This document shows positions 35,885 through 44,807 of a stretch of DNA of 64,000 nt, in pieces. The first letter of the stretch is position 1, and the number at the start of each line of letters is the position of its first letter. The translations under genes were made by a program, and so were the position numbers. Origin of the DNA: an uncultured Rhodospirillales bacterium (GTDB lineage Bacteria; Pseudomonadota; Alphaproteobacteria; Acetobacterales; Acetobacteraceae); contig CAILMF010000054.1 in NCBI GenBank assembly GCA_903835235.1, forward strand, positions 124,001 through 188,000. The letters run 5' to 3'. The notes below the pieces were generated by a model. The model made no database searches. It had not been told where the DNA came from and saw nothing but the letters and a program-made list of their open reading frames with translations.

Positions 35885-37480
35885 ATGCAGACCATCACCG
35901 CCGCCACCCTGAAGGCCTGGATCAACGACGGCCAGGAGCTGGCCGTGCTGGACGCGCGGGAGGATGGCGAGTTCGGCCGCTCCCACCTGTTCTGGGCCAA
36001 CCCCTGCGGGCTTTCCAAGGCCGAGATCCGCGCCCGCCAGATCCTGCCGCGCCTGGGCGTGCGCATCTGCTGCGTTGATGCCGGGGAGGGCGGCCTGGCC
36101 GAAAAGCTTGCCCGCGTGCTGGCCGGCATCGGCTGCACCGATGTGCATGTGCTGGACGGTGGCAACAAGGCATGGGCAACCGCCGGCTACGTGCTGTTCT
36201 CCGGCGTCAACGTACCCTCAAAAGCCTTCGGCGAATGGGTGGAGCATGAATACCACACCCCCTCGGTGGACCCGGAGGAGCTGAAGGCGATGATGGATGC
36301 CGGCACCGACATGGTGGTGCTGGACAGCCGGCCGATGGACGAGTTCCACCGCATGAGCATCCCGACCGCCACGGATGTTCCGGGCGGCGAACTGGTCTAC
36401 CGCATCGGCGACCTGGTGCCGAACCCCGCCACCACCATCGTGGTGAACTGCGCTGGGCGGACCCGCAGCATCATGGGGGCCGAATCGCTGCGCAGCGCCG
36501 GCGTGCCCAACAAGGTGGTGGCGCTGCGCAACGGCACCATGGGCTGGGAGCTGGCCGGCTTCAGCTGCGACCGCGGCAGCAATGCCAGCTACCCCCGCGG
36601 CGTGCCGGGCAGCCTGGACACCGCCCTGGCCCGCGCCACCGCCTTCGCGGCCAAGCACGGGGTGAAGACCCTGGCGCCGGCCGCGCTGCCGGCGCTGCTG
36701 GCCGACAAAAGCCGCACCACCCACCTGCTGGACGTGCGCGACCCCGAGGAATACCGCGCCGGCCACCTGCCGGGCAGCCGCAGCGCCCCCGGTGGCCAGC
36801 TGGTGCAGGGCAGCGATACCTGGGTCGCGGTGCGCCACGCCCGCCTGGTGCTGGTCTGCGACACCGGCGTGCGGTCCCGCATGACCGGCGGCTGGCTGCG
36901 CCAGCTGGGCGGCTGGGAAGTGCATGTGCTGGAAGGCGGGCTTGAAGGTGCCGCGTTGGCCCATGGCATGCCCCCGGTGGAATGCCCGGAAGCCCAGCGC
37001 ATCCATGCCGACCCGATCCCGCCCGCTGCCGTGGCCGCGGCGCTGGAGAGCCACACCGCCGTGGCGGTGGTGGACCTGGCCCGCAGCGTGGATTTCCGTG
37101 CCGGGCATATCCCGGGCGCGATCTGGGGCGTCCGCACGCGGCTGGCCACGCTGCTGCCGGCGTTGCAGGACAAAGCGTTGGTCGTCGTGGCCGCGCCGGA
37201 CCTGACCCTGGCCAAGCTGGCGGTGCCGGAGCTGGAAGCCCTGCTGCCGCATGCAAAAATCCGCCCGCTGGCCGGCGGCATGGCCACCTGGAAGGCCGAT
37301 GGCCTGCCGCTGGAGGCGGACCGCCGCAACCCCGCCGATGCCGACTGCATCGACTTCTACCTGCGCCCCTACGACCGCAATGACGGCATCGAGGACGCGA
37401 TGCGCGAATACCTCAGCTGGGAGATCGACCTGGTGCACGAGGTGGCGCGCGATGGCGATGCCCGTTTCGGCCAAGGTTAA
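35885..37480 (+). CDS. Four-domain rhodanese-like sulfurtransferase
   Basis: A 531-aa cytoplasmic protein of four tandem rhodanese domains. Domain 1 (about 5-105) has C62/C63 at the loop; domain 2 (125-228) has a full loop C189-A-G-R-T-R-S; domain 3 (258-365) has C325-D-T-G-V-R-S; domain 4 (375-475) lacks Cys at the loop (VVVAAPDLT). Two domains look catalytic, one uncertain and one structural. Substrate not known; likely persulfide relay or sulfur detoxification. The end overlaps comF by 29 bases. Confidence 0.88.
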   Translation: MQTITAATLKAWINDGQELAVLDAREDGEFGRSHLFWANPCGLSKAEIRARQILPRLGVRICCVDAGEGGLAEKLARVLAGIGCTDVHVLDGGNKAWATAGYVLFSGVNVPSKAFGEWVEHEYHTPSVDPEELKAMMDAGTDMVVLDSRPMDEFHRMSIPTATDVPGGELVYRIGDLVPNPATTIVVNCAGRTRSIMGAESLRSAGVPNKVVALRNGTMGWELAGFSCDRGSNASYPRGVPGSLDTALARATAFAAKHGVKTLAPAALPALLADKSRTTHLLDVRDPEEYRAGHLPGSRSAPGGQLVQGSDTWVAVRHARLVLVCDTGVRSRMTGGWLRQLGGWEVHVLEGGLEGAALAHGMPPVECPEAQRIHADPIPPAAVAAALESHTAVAVVDLARSVDFRAGHIPGAIWGVRTRLATLLPALQDKALVVVAAPDLTLAKLAVPELEALLPHAKIRPLAGGMATWKADGLPLEADRRNPADADCIDFYLRPYDRNDGIEDAMREYLSWEIDLVHEVARDGDARFGQG

Positions 37481-38246
37481 GCGGTTCTTTCGTAAAGGCG
37501 GCATCGCGGCGCTGGACGCGCTGCTGCCGCCTTCCTGCCTGACCTGCGAGGCCGAGGTGGAAGCGCAGGGCAGCCTCTGCGCCGCCTGCTTCGGCACGCT
37601 CAGCTTCGTCTCGGCGCCGCTGTGCGCCCGCTGCGGCGTGCCGCTGCCGCATGAGGGCGCCGGCACGCTGGCCGAGGGCGGCGAACTCTGCCCGGCCTGC
37701 GCCGTGCGCCTGCCCGCCTTCCAGCAGGCCCGCGCGGCGCTGCGCTACGACGAAGGGGCCAAGCGCCTGGTGCTGCCGTTCAAGCACCTGGACCGCACGG
37801 AACTGGCGGCGCCGCTGGCGCGCCACATGGCCCGCGCCGGGGCGGCCTTGCTGGCGCGGGCGGAACTGGTGGTGCCGGTGCCGCTGCATTGGCGCCGGCT
37901 GTGGTCGCGCCGCTACAATCAGTCCGCGCTGCTGGCGGCCAGGCTGGCGCGTGGCGCCGGGCTGCCCCTGGTGCCGGACCTGCTGCGCCGCATCCGGCCC
38001 ACGCCGCAACTTGGCGAGCGAGGCGCGGCGGCGCGGGCCGAAGCGGTGGCCGGCGCCTTCATGGTGCCGCAGCGCCACCGGCCGCGCCTGGCCGGCCGCC
38101 GCGTGCTGCTGGTGGACGACGTGCTGACCAGCGGCGCCACCTCCGAGGAATGCGCCCGCACGCTGCTGGCCGCCGGCGCCGCCGCGGTGGACGTGCTGGC
38201 GGCGGCCAGGGTGCCCGACCCTCGGCTGGAACGCAGCTTCGCCTAA
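37452..38246 (+). CDS. comF: ComF-family phosphoribosyltransferase-like protein
   Basis: A 264-aa ComF protein with a zinc finger (CLTCE...CAAC...CARCG...CPAC, residues about 28-85) and a PRTase domain with the PRPP loop VLLVDDVLTSGATSEEC. In transformable bacteria ComF helps import single-stranded DNA. Here it is likely part of a broad family with unclear biochemical role. ATG 37452 or 37458 are both possible; either overlaps the rhodanese gene. Confidence 0.9.
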   Translation: MAMPVSAKVKRFFRKGGIAALDALLPPSCLTCEAEVEAQGSLCAACFGTLSFVSAPLCARCGVPLPHEGAGTLAEGGELCPACAVRLPAFQQARAALRYDEGAKRLVLPFKHLDRTELAAPLARHMARAGAALLARAELVVPVPLHWRRLWSRRYNQSALLAARLARGAGLPLVPDLLRRIRPTPQLGERGAAARAEAVAGAFMVPQRHRPRLAGRRVLLVDDVLTSGATSEECARTLLAAGAAAVDVLAAARVPDPRLERSFA

Positions 38247-38286
38247 AGGGCTTGCACCGCCTGGGGGCTGTGGCACTCATGCCGCC

Positions 38287-38619
38287 ATGGAAGCACGCGT
38301 TAAGGCCGGAATATGGGTTTCGATGGCGCTGCGGCTGGGCGACATCGCCGGCCGCCCCGGCGCCGTCCTGCGCAAGGGCGACCCCGACAGCGGCGGCATC
38401 CTCTGCGTGCTGCGCGGCCGGGAAGGGTTGCAGGTGCTGTCCCAGGTCCGCGACTCCGAAGGGCGCCCGGCCTGGCTGCGCGCCACCGGCGTCGCCCCGG
38501 TGGACCAGCAGGCCGCCGATGCCTATGTCGAGCGCCAGGTGAAGCGCGACCCGGACCTGTGGGTGGTGGAATTCGAAGCGCCGCACCTGAAGCCGCCCTT
38601 TGAGGGAACCATCCTCTGA
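38287..38619 (+). CDS. DUF1491 family protein
   Basis: A 110-aa protein of an alphaproteobacterial family of unknown function: MEARVKAGIWVSMALRLGDI, GDPDSGGILCVL, Y-V-E-R-Q-V-K-R-D-P-D-L-W-V-V-E near the C-terminus. The pattern is diagnostic for DUF1491. It lies 40 bases after comF on the same strand. Confidence 0.85.
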   Translation: MEARVKAGIWVSMALRLGDIAGRPGAVLRKGDPDSGGILCVLRGREGLQVLSQVRDSEGRPAWLRATGVAPVDQQAADAYVERQVKRDPDLWVVEFEAPHLKPPFEGTIL

Positions 38620-38828
38620 GCTTTGCGCTCCCAGGTTGGCGGGGCCGGCACCTCCCTAAGTATTCGTATACCTTCTTCACACTTCGCAACATTGTGTCTA
38701 CGGACTGAGACATCCAACGTTCCCGTGAAGTGTATTCTGCATAAAACTCGGTTCTACCTGTGGTGTCGCGGTACGACCCCCGGAACCATTTCGGTACGTG
38801 CCCCGTCGTTGTCGTAACCGGAGGCCGC

Positions 38829-39539
38829 ATGCTCAACCCACGTCCGATCCTGATCGTCGAAGATGATGCCGCGCTGCGTGCATCCCTTGCCGAACACCTG
38901 GCCCTCGACGGCGAGTTTGCCGCGGTCGAGGCCGAGAATGCCGAAGACGCTCAGGCCAAGCTGGCGGACACGGATGTCCGCTACGACGCCATCCTGCTGG
39001 ATGTCGGCCTGCCCGATGGCGACGGCCGTGACCTCTGTGCCGCGCTGCGCAAGCAGGGGCGCCGCATGCCCGTCATCATGCTGACCGGCGCCGATGCCGA
39101 GAGCGACGTCGTCCGTGGCCTGGACGCCGGCGCCAATGACTACATCTCCAAGCCGTTCCGCGCCCAGGAACTGCTGGCCCGCGTGCGCGCCCAGCTGCGG
39201 GTGTTCGACAACAGCGAGGATGCGGTGTTCACCGTGGGCCCCTACCTGTTCCGGCCGAGCGCTAAGCAGCTGCTGGAACCCGCGCGCAACCGCAAGATCC
39301 GGCTGACCGAGAAGGAAACCGCGATCCTGAAGTTCCTGTACCGCGCCGGTGGCCGCGCGGTGCCGCGCAACACCCTGCTGGTGGAAGTCTGGGGCTACAA
39401 TTCCAGCGTCACGACGCACACGCTGGAAACCCACATCTATCGCCTGCGCCAGAAGATCGAGCCGGACCCGCAGAACCTGAAGCTGCTGATGACCGAGACC
39501 GGCGGCTACCGGCTGAACCCGCGCGGCGCGGTGGATTGA
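38829..39539 (+). CDS. OmpR/PhoB-type response regulator (orphan)
   Basis: A 236-aa two-domain regulator. Receiver: acidic pocket E11-D12-D13, phospho-acceptor D58, T86 and K108. Output: winged helix with KIRLTEKETAILKFLYR and TLETHIYRLRQKIEPDP, about residues 140-232. There is no histidine kinase nearby. Start ATG 38829 has CGGAGG upstream. The target genes cannot be deduced. Confidence 0.92.
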   Translation: MLNPRPILIVEDDAALRASLAEHLALDGEFAAVEAENAEDAQAKLADTDVRYDAILLDVGLPDGDGRDLCAALRKQGRRMPVIMLTGADAESDVVRGLDAGANDYISKPFRAQELLARVRAQLRVFDNSEDAVFTVGPYLFRPSAKQLLEPARNRKIRLTEKETAILKFLYRAGGRAVPRNTLLVEVWGYNSSVTTHTLETHIYRLRQKIEPDPQNLKLLMTETGGYRLNPRGAVD

Positions 39540-39574
39540 TACCGGGCCGAGGCGCCAGGCCGGGGCCGCTTCCC

Positions 39575-39676
39575 GGGGCAATATGCATTCAGATGGCATC
39601 ATCTGGACGCATATCTCTCCGGGTCGAATGACTTCCAGAGCAAGCTGCGTCCAGGCGGACGCAGCTTGCTCTGGGG
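39575..39676. repeat. Second copy of the 16879-type hairpin repeat
   Basis: It aligns with 16883-16983 over its whole length: an ATGC-type hairpin (39583-39612, 13-base arms), a spacer containing AATGACTT, then a perfect 16-bp stem (39637-39652 against 39657-39672, loop AGGC). It is between the convergent regulator and upp genes, where the second hairpin can stop transcription from both sides. Confidence 0.6.
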
Positions 39677-39708
39677 AAAGCGCCCTCGGTCCGGCGGCCG
39701 TGGCGGTT

Positions 39709-40335
39709 TCAGGTGCCGAAGCAGCGATCCCCGGCGTCGCCAAGGCCGGGCAGGATAAAGCCCCTCTCGTCCAGCCTTTCGTCCAGCGCAGCCGTCAGGA
39801 TCGGCACGTCTGGGTGGGTTTTGGCCAGAAAGGCCGCCCCCTCCGGCGCTGCCAGCACGCAGGCGAAGCGGATTTGTGTGGCGCCGCGCTGCTTCAGCCG
39901 AGTGATCGCCGCCGCCGCGCTGCCCCCGGTGGCCAGCATGGGGTCCAGCAGCAGCGCCCCGCGCGCCGCCAGGTCTGGCGGCAGGCGCACCACGTATTCG
40001 CTGGGTTGCAGGGTCACCTCGTCCCGCACCAGGCCAAGGTGGCCAATCGGTGCGTCCGGCAGCACCCAGCGGGCGCCCTCCAGCAGGCCCAGCCCGGCGC
40101 GGAGGATTGCGACCAGGCAGGGTTCCGGCCCGGCCAGGGCAGGGGCCTGCATCCGCGCCATCGGCGTGTCGATCAGCCGAGGGGCTTCCGGCAGGTCGCG
40201 CAGGGCTTCGGCGGTCAGGACCGCGCCGATCTCCGCCAGCAGGCGGCGGAAGGTGGCGCTGTCGGTTTCCCGCATGCGCAGCCGGGTCAGCTTGTGGCGC
40301 AGCAGGGCGTGGCGGGCGACGCGAAGGGTGCTCAT
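39709..40335 (-). CDS. upp: Uracil phosphoribosyltransferase
   Basis: A 208-aa pyrimidine-salvage enzyme (uracil + PRPP to UMP). PRPP loop DPMLATGGSA, LRAGLGLLEG near residue 80, and the uracil-binding C-terminus ILPGLGDAGDRCFGT. Length and order match the family. Stands alone on the minus strand, converging on the regulator gene. Confidence 0.95.
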   Translation of the reverse strand: MSTLRVARHALLRHKLTRLRMRETDSATFRRLLAEIGAVLTAEALRDLPEAPRLIDTPMARMQAPALAGPEPCLVAILRAGLGLLEGARWVLPDAPIGHLGLVRDEVTLQPSEYVVRLPPDLAARGALLLDPMLATGGSAAAAITRLKQRGATQIRFACVLAAPEGAAFLAKTHPDVPILTAALDERLDERGFILPGLGDAGDRCFGT

Positions 40336-40378
40336 ACCCGAAGCCTATCCTGCGGAAACCGCTACGCCAGTCTTAACG

Positions 40379-40906
40379 TCACAGCATCTTATCCAGCGTG
40401 CCGTCGCGCCGGACGAACTGGTGCCACAGCGCCGCCCCGGCATGCACCAGTACCAGCGCCACCATCAGCAGGGCGCACCAGAAGTGGATGGCGGACAGCA
40501 CCGGGGCCAGCGCCTCGTTCTGGCCGATCGGACTCGGGATGGGCACCACGCCCCACCACTTGAACGGAAAGCCCCAGGCATTGGTGGCCAGGAAGCCGAT
40601 GACCGGCTGCACCAGCAGCAGGACGTAAAGTGCGGCGTGGTTGCCGTGCGCCGCCAGCTTCAAGTGCCCGGGCAGGTCTGCGGGCAGTGGCGGTACCGGG
40701 TGGGTGGCGCGCCAGCCCAGCCGCAGCAGGGTCAGCAGCAGCAGGGTGAAGCCGAGGCTCTCGTGCCAGTCGTAGAGCTGGTACTTGAAGGCCTCTTCCT
40801 TCGGCTCGAACACCGTCATCCAGGTGCCCAGGATGACCAGTACCAGCACCAGGGCCGCGGTAAGCCAGTGCAGGCCCCGCGCAGTCGCCGTATAGCGCGC
40901 TTGCAT
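40379..40906 (-). CDS. Cytochrome b561 family protein
   Basis: A 175-aa inner-membrane di-heme protein with four helices. Candidate axial ligands are H13, H48, H87 or H90, H141 and H155. WWGVVPIPSP between helices three and four is typical of the bacterial CybB group, which moves electrons between ubiquinone and acceptors such as superoxide. Its ATG overlaps that of the divergent gene at 40905. Confidence 0.88.
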   Translation of the reverse strand: MQARYTATARGLHWLTAALVLVLVILGTWMTVFEPKEEAFKYQLYDWHESLGFTLLLLTLLRLGWRATHPVPPLPADLPGHLKLAAHGNHAALYVLLLVQPVIGFLATNAWGFPFKWWGVVPIPSPIGQNEALAPVLSAIHFWCALLMVALVLVHAGAALWHQFVRRDGTLDKML

Positions 40907-41912
40907 GTCCCGTCTCCCTCAACCCGCCAAGGCTAGCACGGCCGACCTGGTGGCCGCCCATGCCGATTGGAGCATCGACCCGCGGAAACGCTGGGTGACG
41001 GTGGCGCATCGGCACGCCGGGCGCTGGCGGGCCGAAGCGCCGGCCCAGGTGGGCGACCCCGCCGCCCTGCTGGCCCGGCTGCTGGCGGCCGGTGCCCCGG
41101 TGGCGCTGGGGCTGGACCTGCCCTTGGGCGTGCCGCGCGAATTCGCCGCCGGGCGGGCGGAGCCGGGTTTCCCCGCCTTCCTGCGTAGCCTGGCCGGGGC
41201 GGGTGCGTTCTTCATCCCCAGTCCCGGGCTGGAGACGGTCTCCCCAGCCCGACCCTTCTACCCCGCCCGCGGCATCAAGGGCATGACCCGCGCGGCACAT
41301 GCCCAGGCGCTGGGGCTTTCCGGCCCGGCCGGGCTTTCCCGCCACTGCGACCGCGCCACCGCCACGCGCCCGGCCGGGGCGCCGGTGTTCTGGACGCTGG
41401 GCGCCAACCAGTCCGGTAAGGCCGCCATCAGTGCCTGGCGCGACTGGCTGGCGCCGGCCCTGGCTGCCGGCGCGCCGCTGCGGCTGTGGCCCTTCGACGG
41501 CCCGCTGGCCACGCTGCTGGCACCCGGCGTGGCGGTTCTGGCGGAGGTCTATCCGGCGGAAGCCCTCAGGCATTGCGGCGTGAAGCTGGGCGGCAGCAAG
41601 CGCGCCCAAGGGCCACGTCTGGCCGCCGCCCCGGCGCTGCATGTGGCGATGGGCCTGCGCGGCGTGGTGCCCGCCCCGCCGCTGGCGAAAATGTTGGCCA
41701 CCGGCTTCGGCAGCGATGCGCAAGGGGAAGACCGCTTCGACAGCCTGGTCGGGCTGCTCGGCCTGGTCGGCGTGCTGGAAGGGCTGCGGGAGGACTTCAT
41801 CCCCGAAGACCCCTGGATTCGCCGCTGGGAAGGCTGGGTGCTGGGCCAGACGGACCTGCCCGTGGGAACGTCAGCGGAAAGTCGGCCCAACCCGCAGCAG
41901 CCGACCCGCTGA
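40905..41912 (+). CDS. DUF429-like predicted RNase H-fold protein
   Basis: A 335-aa soluble protein with HADWSIDPRKRWVT at the N-terminus, GLDLPLGVP, a central EVYPAEAL and DRFDSLVGLLGLVGVL near the end. The acidic residues are placed as in RNase H-fold DUF429 proteins. Function unproven. ATG 40905 shares bases with the minus-strand ATG at 40906; GTG 40950 is an alternative start just before the conserved HADW. Confidence 0.7.
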   Translation: MSRLPQPAKASTADLVAAHADWSIDPRKRWVTVAHRHAGRWRAEAPAQVGDPAALLARLLAAGAPVALGLDLPLGVPREFAAGRAEPGFPAFLRSLAGAGAFFIPSPGLETVSPARPFYPARGIKGMTRAAHAQALGLSGPAGLSRHCDRATATRPAGAPVFWTLGANQSGKAAISAWRDWLAPALAAGAPLRLWPFDGPLATLLAPGVAVLAEVYPAEALRHCGVKLGGSKRAQGPRLAAAPALHVAMGLRGVVPAPPLAKMLATGFGSDAQGEDRFDSLVGLLGLVGVLEGLREDFIPEDPWIRRWEGWVLGQTDLPVGTSAESRPNPQQPTR

Positions 41913-41951
41913 AGCCGTTGCGCGACGCCGGCCGCTCGTCCAGCGGGCGCT

Positions 41952-42929
41952 CTATTCCAGCCGCAGCTTCGCCTCCCGGATCACCGCCGCCAGCCTGGCC
42001 GCGGTGGCGTTGAAGCGCGCGGCGGTCTCGGCCGGGTTCATGGGCGGCGCGGCCAGGAAGCCCTGCGCCATCATGGCCTGCTGCATCTCCGGCCGCCGCA
42101 TCACCGCCTGGGCCGCCTGGTTCAGCCGGGCGATGATCCCGGCCGGCGTGCGGCTGGGCACGAAGATCGTGTTCAGGCTCACCACCTCGAAGCCCGGCAG
42201 CGTCTCGGCCAGAGTCGGCACCTCCGGCAGGAAGGGCACCCGCTCCAGGCTGCCGATGCCGATGGGTCGCAGCTTGCCGGCGGCGATCTCCGGCAGGGCC
42301 GGGGGAATGCTGGTCCAGGCCATGGAAACGCGGCCGGCCATTACCTCGATCATCGCCGGCGCGGCGCCGCTGAATGGCACGTGCAGCGTGGAGATGCCGG
42401 CCATGCGGTCCAGCATCTCGCCGGCCAGGTGCGCCGCGCCACCGATGCCGAAGCTGGCGTAGCTGAAGTGCCCCGGCGCGGCCTTGGCCGCCGCGATCAG
42501 CTCCGCCACCGAGGTAATGGGCAGCCGCGGGTCCACCGAAAGCAGGTAGGGCACCGTGGTCAGCTGGGCCACGGCCACCAGGTCGCGCTCGGCGTCGTAG
42601 GGCAGGTCGCGCATCAGCAGCGCATTCAGCGCCACGTTCAGCCCGCCCGAGAGCATGGTCAGCCCATCCGGCGCGCTGCGCGCCACCTGTTGGGTGGCCA
42701 CCACGGTGGCGGCGCCGGGGCGGTTCTCGGCGATGACGGGTTGGCCCAGTTCATCCGCCAGCCAGCGGCAGAACAGCCGCCCGGTGATGTCGAAGTTGCC
42801 CCCGGGCGGGAAGGGAATGACGAAGCGCAGCGGGCGGTCCGGCCAGGTGGCGGCGCGTGCCACGGCAGGCGCCGCCAGCATGGCCAGCAGCGCCCGCCTG
42901 CGGCAGGGAAGCCATGCCGACAAGGTCAT
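41952..42929 (-). CDS. Bug-family (TctC) binding protein
   Basis: A 325-aa periplasmic receptor with an N-terminal signal (RRRALLAMLAAPAVARA), WPDRPLRFVIPFPPGGNFDITGR and VIAENRPGAATVVATQ. It lies 88 bases after the VOC gene on the same strand and is plausibly the last gene of that operon. Its ligand is then likely linked to the amidohydrolases upstream. Confidence 0.92.
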   Translation of the reverse strand: MTLSAWLPCRRRALLAMLAAPAVARAATWPDRPLRFVIPFPPGGNFDITGRLFCRWLADELGQPVIAENRPGAATVVATQQVARSAPDGLTMLSGGLNVALNALLMRDLPYDAERDLVAVAQLTTVPYLLSVDPRLPITSVAELIAAAKAAPGHFSYASFGIGGAAHLAGEMLDRMAGISTLHVPFSGAAPAMIEVMAGRVSMAWTSIPPALPEIAAGKLRPIGIGSLERVPFLPEVPTLAETLPGFEVVSLNTIFVPSRTPAGIIARLNQAAQAVMRRPEMQQAMMAQGFLAAPPMNPAETAARFNATAARLAAVIREAKLRLE

Positions 42930-43017
42930 CAGAGGGGGTTCCCTGCCGCAGGGTAAACTGTAGGCCGCGCAAGAAATCGACTTTGGCTCAGCGCCAAGGC
43001 CGATATTGCGCTGGCGA

Positions 43018-43821
43018 TCACTCGTGGAATTCCAGCGCCACGTTCATCGCCGCCGCGGGCGCGGTGGCAAGCGTGCCGCCGGCCTTGGTGAAGGCGACGC
43101 CATTGGCCGTCAGCACCGCCTCGGTCGCCGCCAGGGACTTCACGCGGAAGCCGATCAGCGCCAGGTAATCGCCGCGGCCACCAGCTTCCGGCAGTGCGGT
43201 GCCCAGGCTGGCAGGTGTCACCGCCTCCACCTTCGCGTGCGCCAGCGGCAGCACATTGCCCTGCACCGTGCCGAACATGGCGTTCAGCACCGCCATCGGC
43301 TTGGCCGGGTCGGCGGCGGCAATCACCACGCGGGACACTTCCAGCACGCCGTTCGGGTGCTGCCGCCATTCATCGCGCCAGACCAGCTCCGGCGTGTCGT
43401 GCTGGCAGAAATAGGTGCGGCCGTCGAAGCCGGTGCGGCCCTCAAGCCGGGTGGTGGTGAAGGCGGCGTCGCCGGCGATGCTGCCATCCTCCAGCCCCAC
43501 CGGGCGGATGAAGCTGCGCGGCTCCAGCACCGGCACGCCGTTGCGCTTCATCTCGGCATAGGTGCTGGCATGGTCCCAGTCGCGGAACACCAGGCCGTTC
43601 AGGCCCACGGGAAAGCCGCCGAGGTCCGGCCGCGTGGCAGCGCCGGCTTCCCAGCCCAGCAGTTCCAGGTAGTCGGTGCCGAAAATCATCAGGTGGTTGG
43701 CACTGCCCAGCGAATGCCGGCCGCGCGGGGTGACGTGGAAGCCCAGCGCCCGCCACTTGGCGGCGCCTTCGTCCAGGCGGTCATGCACATCGACAACCAG
43801 GTGGTCCAGCTGCGCCTTCAT
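43018..43821 (-). CDS. VOC-superfamily (glyoxalase-like) protein
   Basis: A 267-aa protein starting MKAQLDHLVVDVHDRLDEGAAKWRA in the Glyoxalase_3-type pattern: LDHLVV, GTDYLELLGWE and a second half starting VSRVVIAAADP with a further vicinal-oxygen-chelate fold. The role may be isomerase, lyase or dioxygenase-like. The ATG overlaps the stop of the upstream reductase (ATGA), so it is co-translated. Confidence 0.82.
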   Translation of the reverse strand: MKAQLDHLVVDVHDRLDEGAAKWRALGFHVTPRGRHSLGSANHLMIFGTDYLELLGWEAGAATRPDLGGFPVGLNGLVFRDWDHASTYAEMKRNGVPVLEPRSFIRPVGLEDGSIAGDAAFTTTRLEGRTGFDGRTYFCQHDTPELVWRDEWRQHPNGVLEVSRVVIAAADPAKPMAVLNAMFGTVQGNVLPLAHAKVEAVTPASLGTALPEAGGRGDYLALIGFRVKSLAATEAVLTANGVAFTKAGGTLATAPAAAMNVALEFHE

Positions 43822-44807
43822 GGGGTGCTCCCTTGGTAGATGCCGGCGGCGATGGCGCCGTGGGTTGCCAGCGCCACGGTCAGCGCCAGGGTGGGGGTGG
43901 CGACGCCGCATTCCCGCGCCAGCCGCAGCGGCGCGTTGAACAGGCTGTCGATCTCCATCGGGCGGCCGGCTTCCAGGTCCTGCAGAATGCTCGGCTTGTG
44001 CGGGATGTCGATGGAGAGGTTGATGCGGTCCTCGGCCTGGCCGGGCACCGGGCGGCCCATCGCGGCGGCCACCGCCATGGCTTCGTTGACCACGCGCAGC
44101 GCGGCTTCCCGCACCACCGGGTTGGCGAAGGTGTCGCGGATATTGCGCCGGCTGATCAGGCAGAGCGGCCCGTTGGAGAGGTTGTTCAGCAGCTTGCCCC
44201 AGACATCCGTGCGGATATCCGCCGAGACGCTGCACGGCAGCCCGCCAGCCTTGAAGGCACCGGCCAGGTTCACCGCGCGCGGCGTGCGCTCGCCGCTGGG
44301 TTCGCCGATGATCAGCTTGCTGGTCTTGCTCGAAACCTCGATGACGCCGGGCGCCTTCACGTTGCAGGCGCTGTAGATCACCCCGCCCAGCGTACGCTCC
44401 ACGCCCACCGCGCGGCGGATCACGTCGCCCGGGTCCACCTCCGGCATGCGGTCGCCGTCGCGCGGGCCGCCATGGCGGTCGAAGTACCACCAGGGGATGC
44501 CGTTGGTGACGAAGGTCACGCTGGTCTCCGGCCCCAGCAGCGGGCCGATGCCGGCGGCCACCGAGGCCAGCGCCGGCACCTTGGTGCAGACCAGCACCGC
44601 ATCCTGCACGCCGAGGTCGGCCGGGTTGTCGCTGGCGGCAACGCGGTGGTGCATGACGCCGTCGGCGGCTTCCACGCGCAGGCCATTTTCGCGCAGCGCC
44701 GCCAGGTGGGCGCCGCGCGCCACCACGGAAACCTCGGCGCCGCCCTTGGCCAACCGCCCCGCCAGGTGCCCGCCGATGGCGCCGGCGCCGTAGATGCAGA
44801 CCTTCAT
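43818..44807 (-). CDS. 2-dehydropantoate 2-reductase family protein (copy 1)
   Basis: A 329-aa NAD(P)H-dependent reductase with N-terminal dinucleotide motif GAGAIGG (residues 7-13), TKVPALASVA, NGIPWWYF and the C-terminal NHKPSIL-type motif HKPSILQDLEAGRPMEID. It is a close paralogue of the neighbouring gene. In this operon it probably reduces a 2-keto acid other than ketopantoate. Stop and start overlaps (ATGA) on both sides. Confidence 0.88.
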   Translation of the reverse strand: MKVCIYGAGAIGGHLAGRLAKGGAEVSVVARGAHLAALRENGLRVEAADGVMHHRVAASDNPADLGVQDAVLVCTKVPALASVAAGIGPLLGPETSVTFVTNGIPWWYFDRHGGPRDGDRMPEVDPGDVIRRAVGVERTLGGVIYSACNVKAPGVIEVSSKTSKLIIGEPSGERTPRAVNLAGAFKAGGLPCSVSADIRTDVWGKLLNNLSNGPLCLISRRNIRDTFANPVVREAALRVVNEAMAVAAAMGRPVPGQAEDRINLSIDIPHKPSILQDLEAGRPMEIDSLFNAPLRLARECGVATPTLALTVALATHGAIAAGIYQGSTP

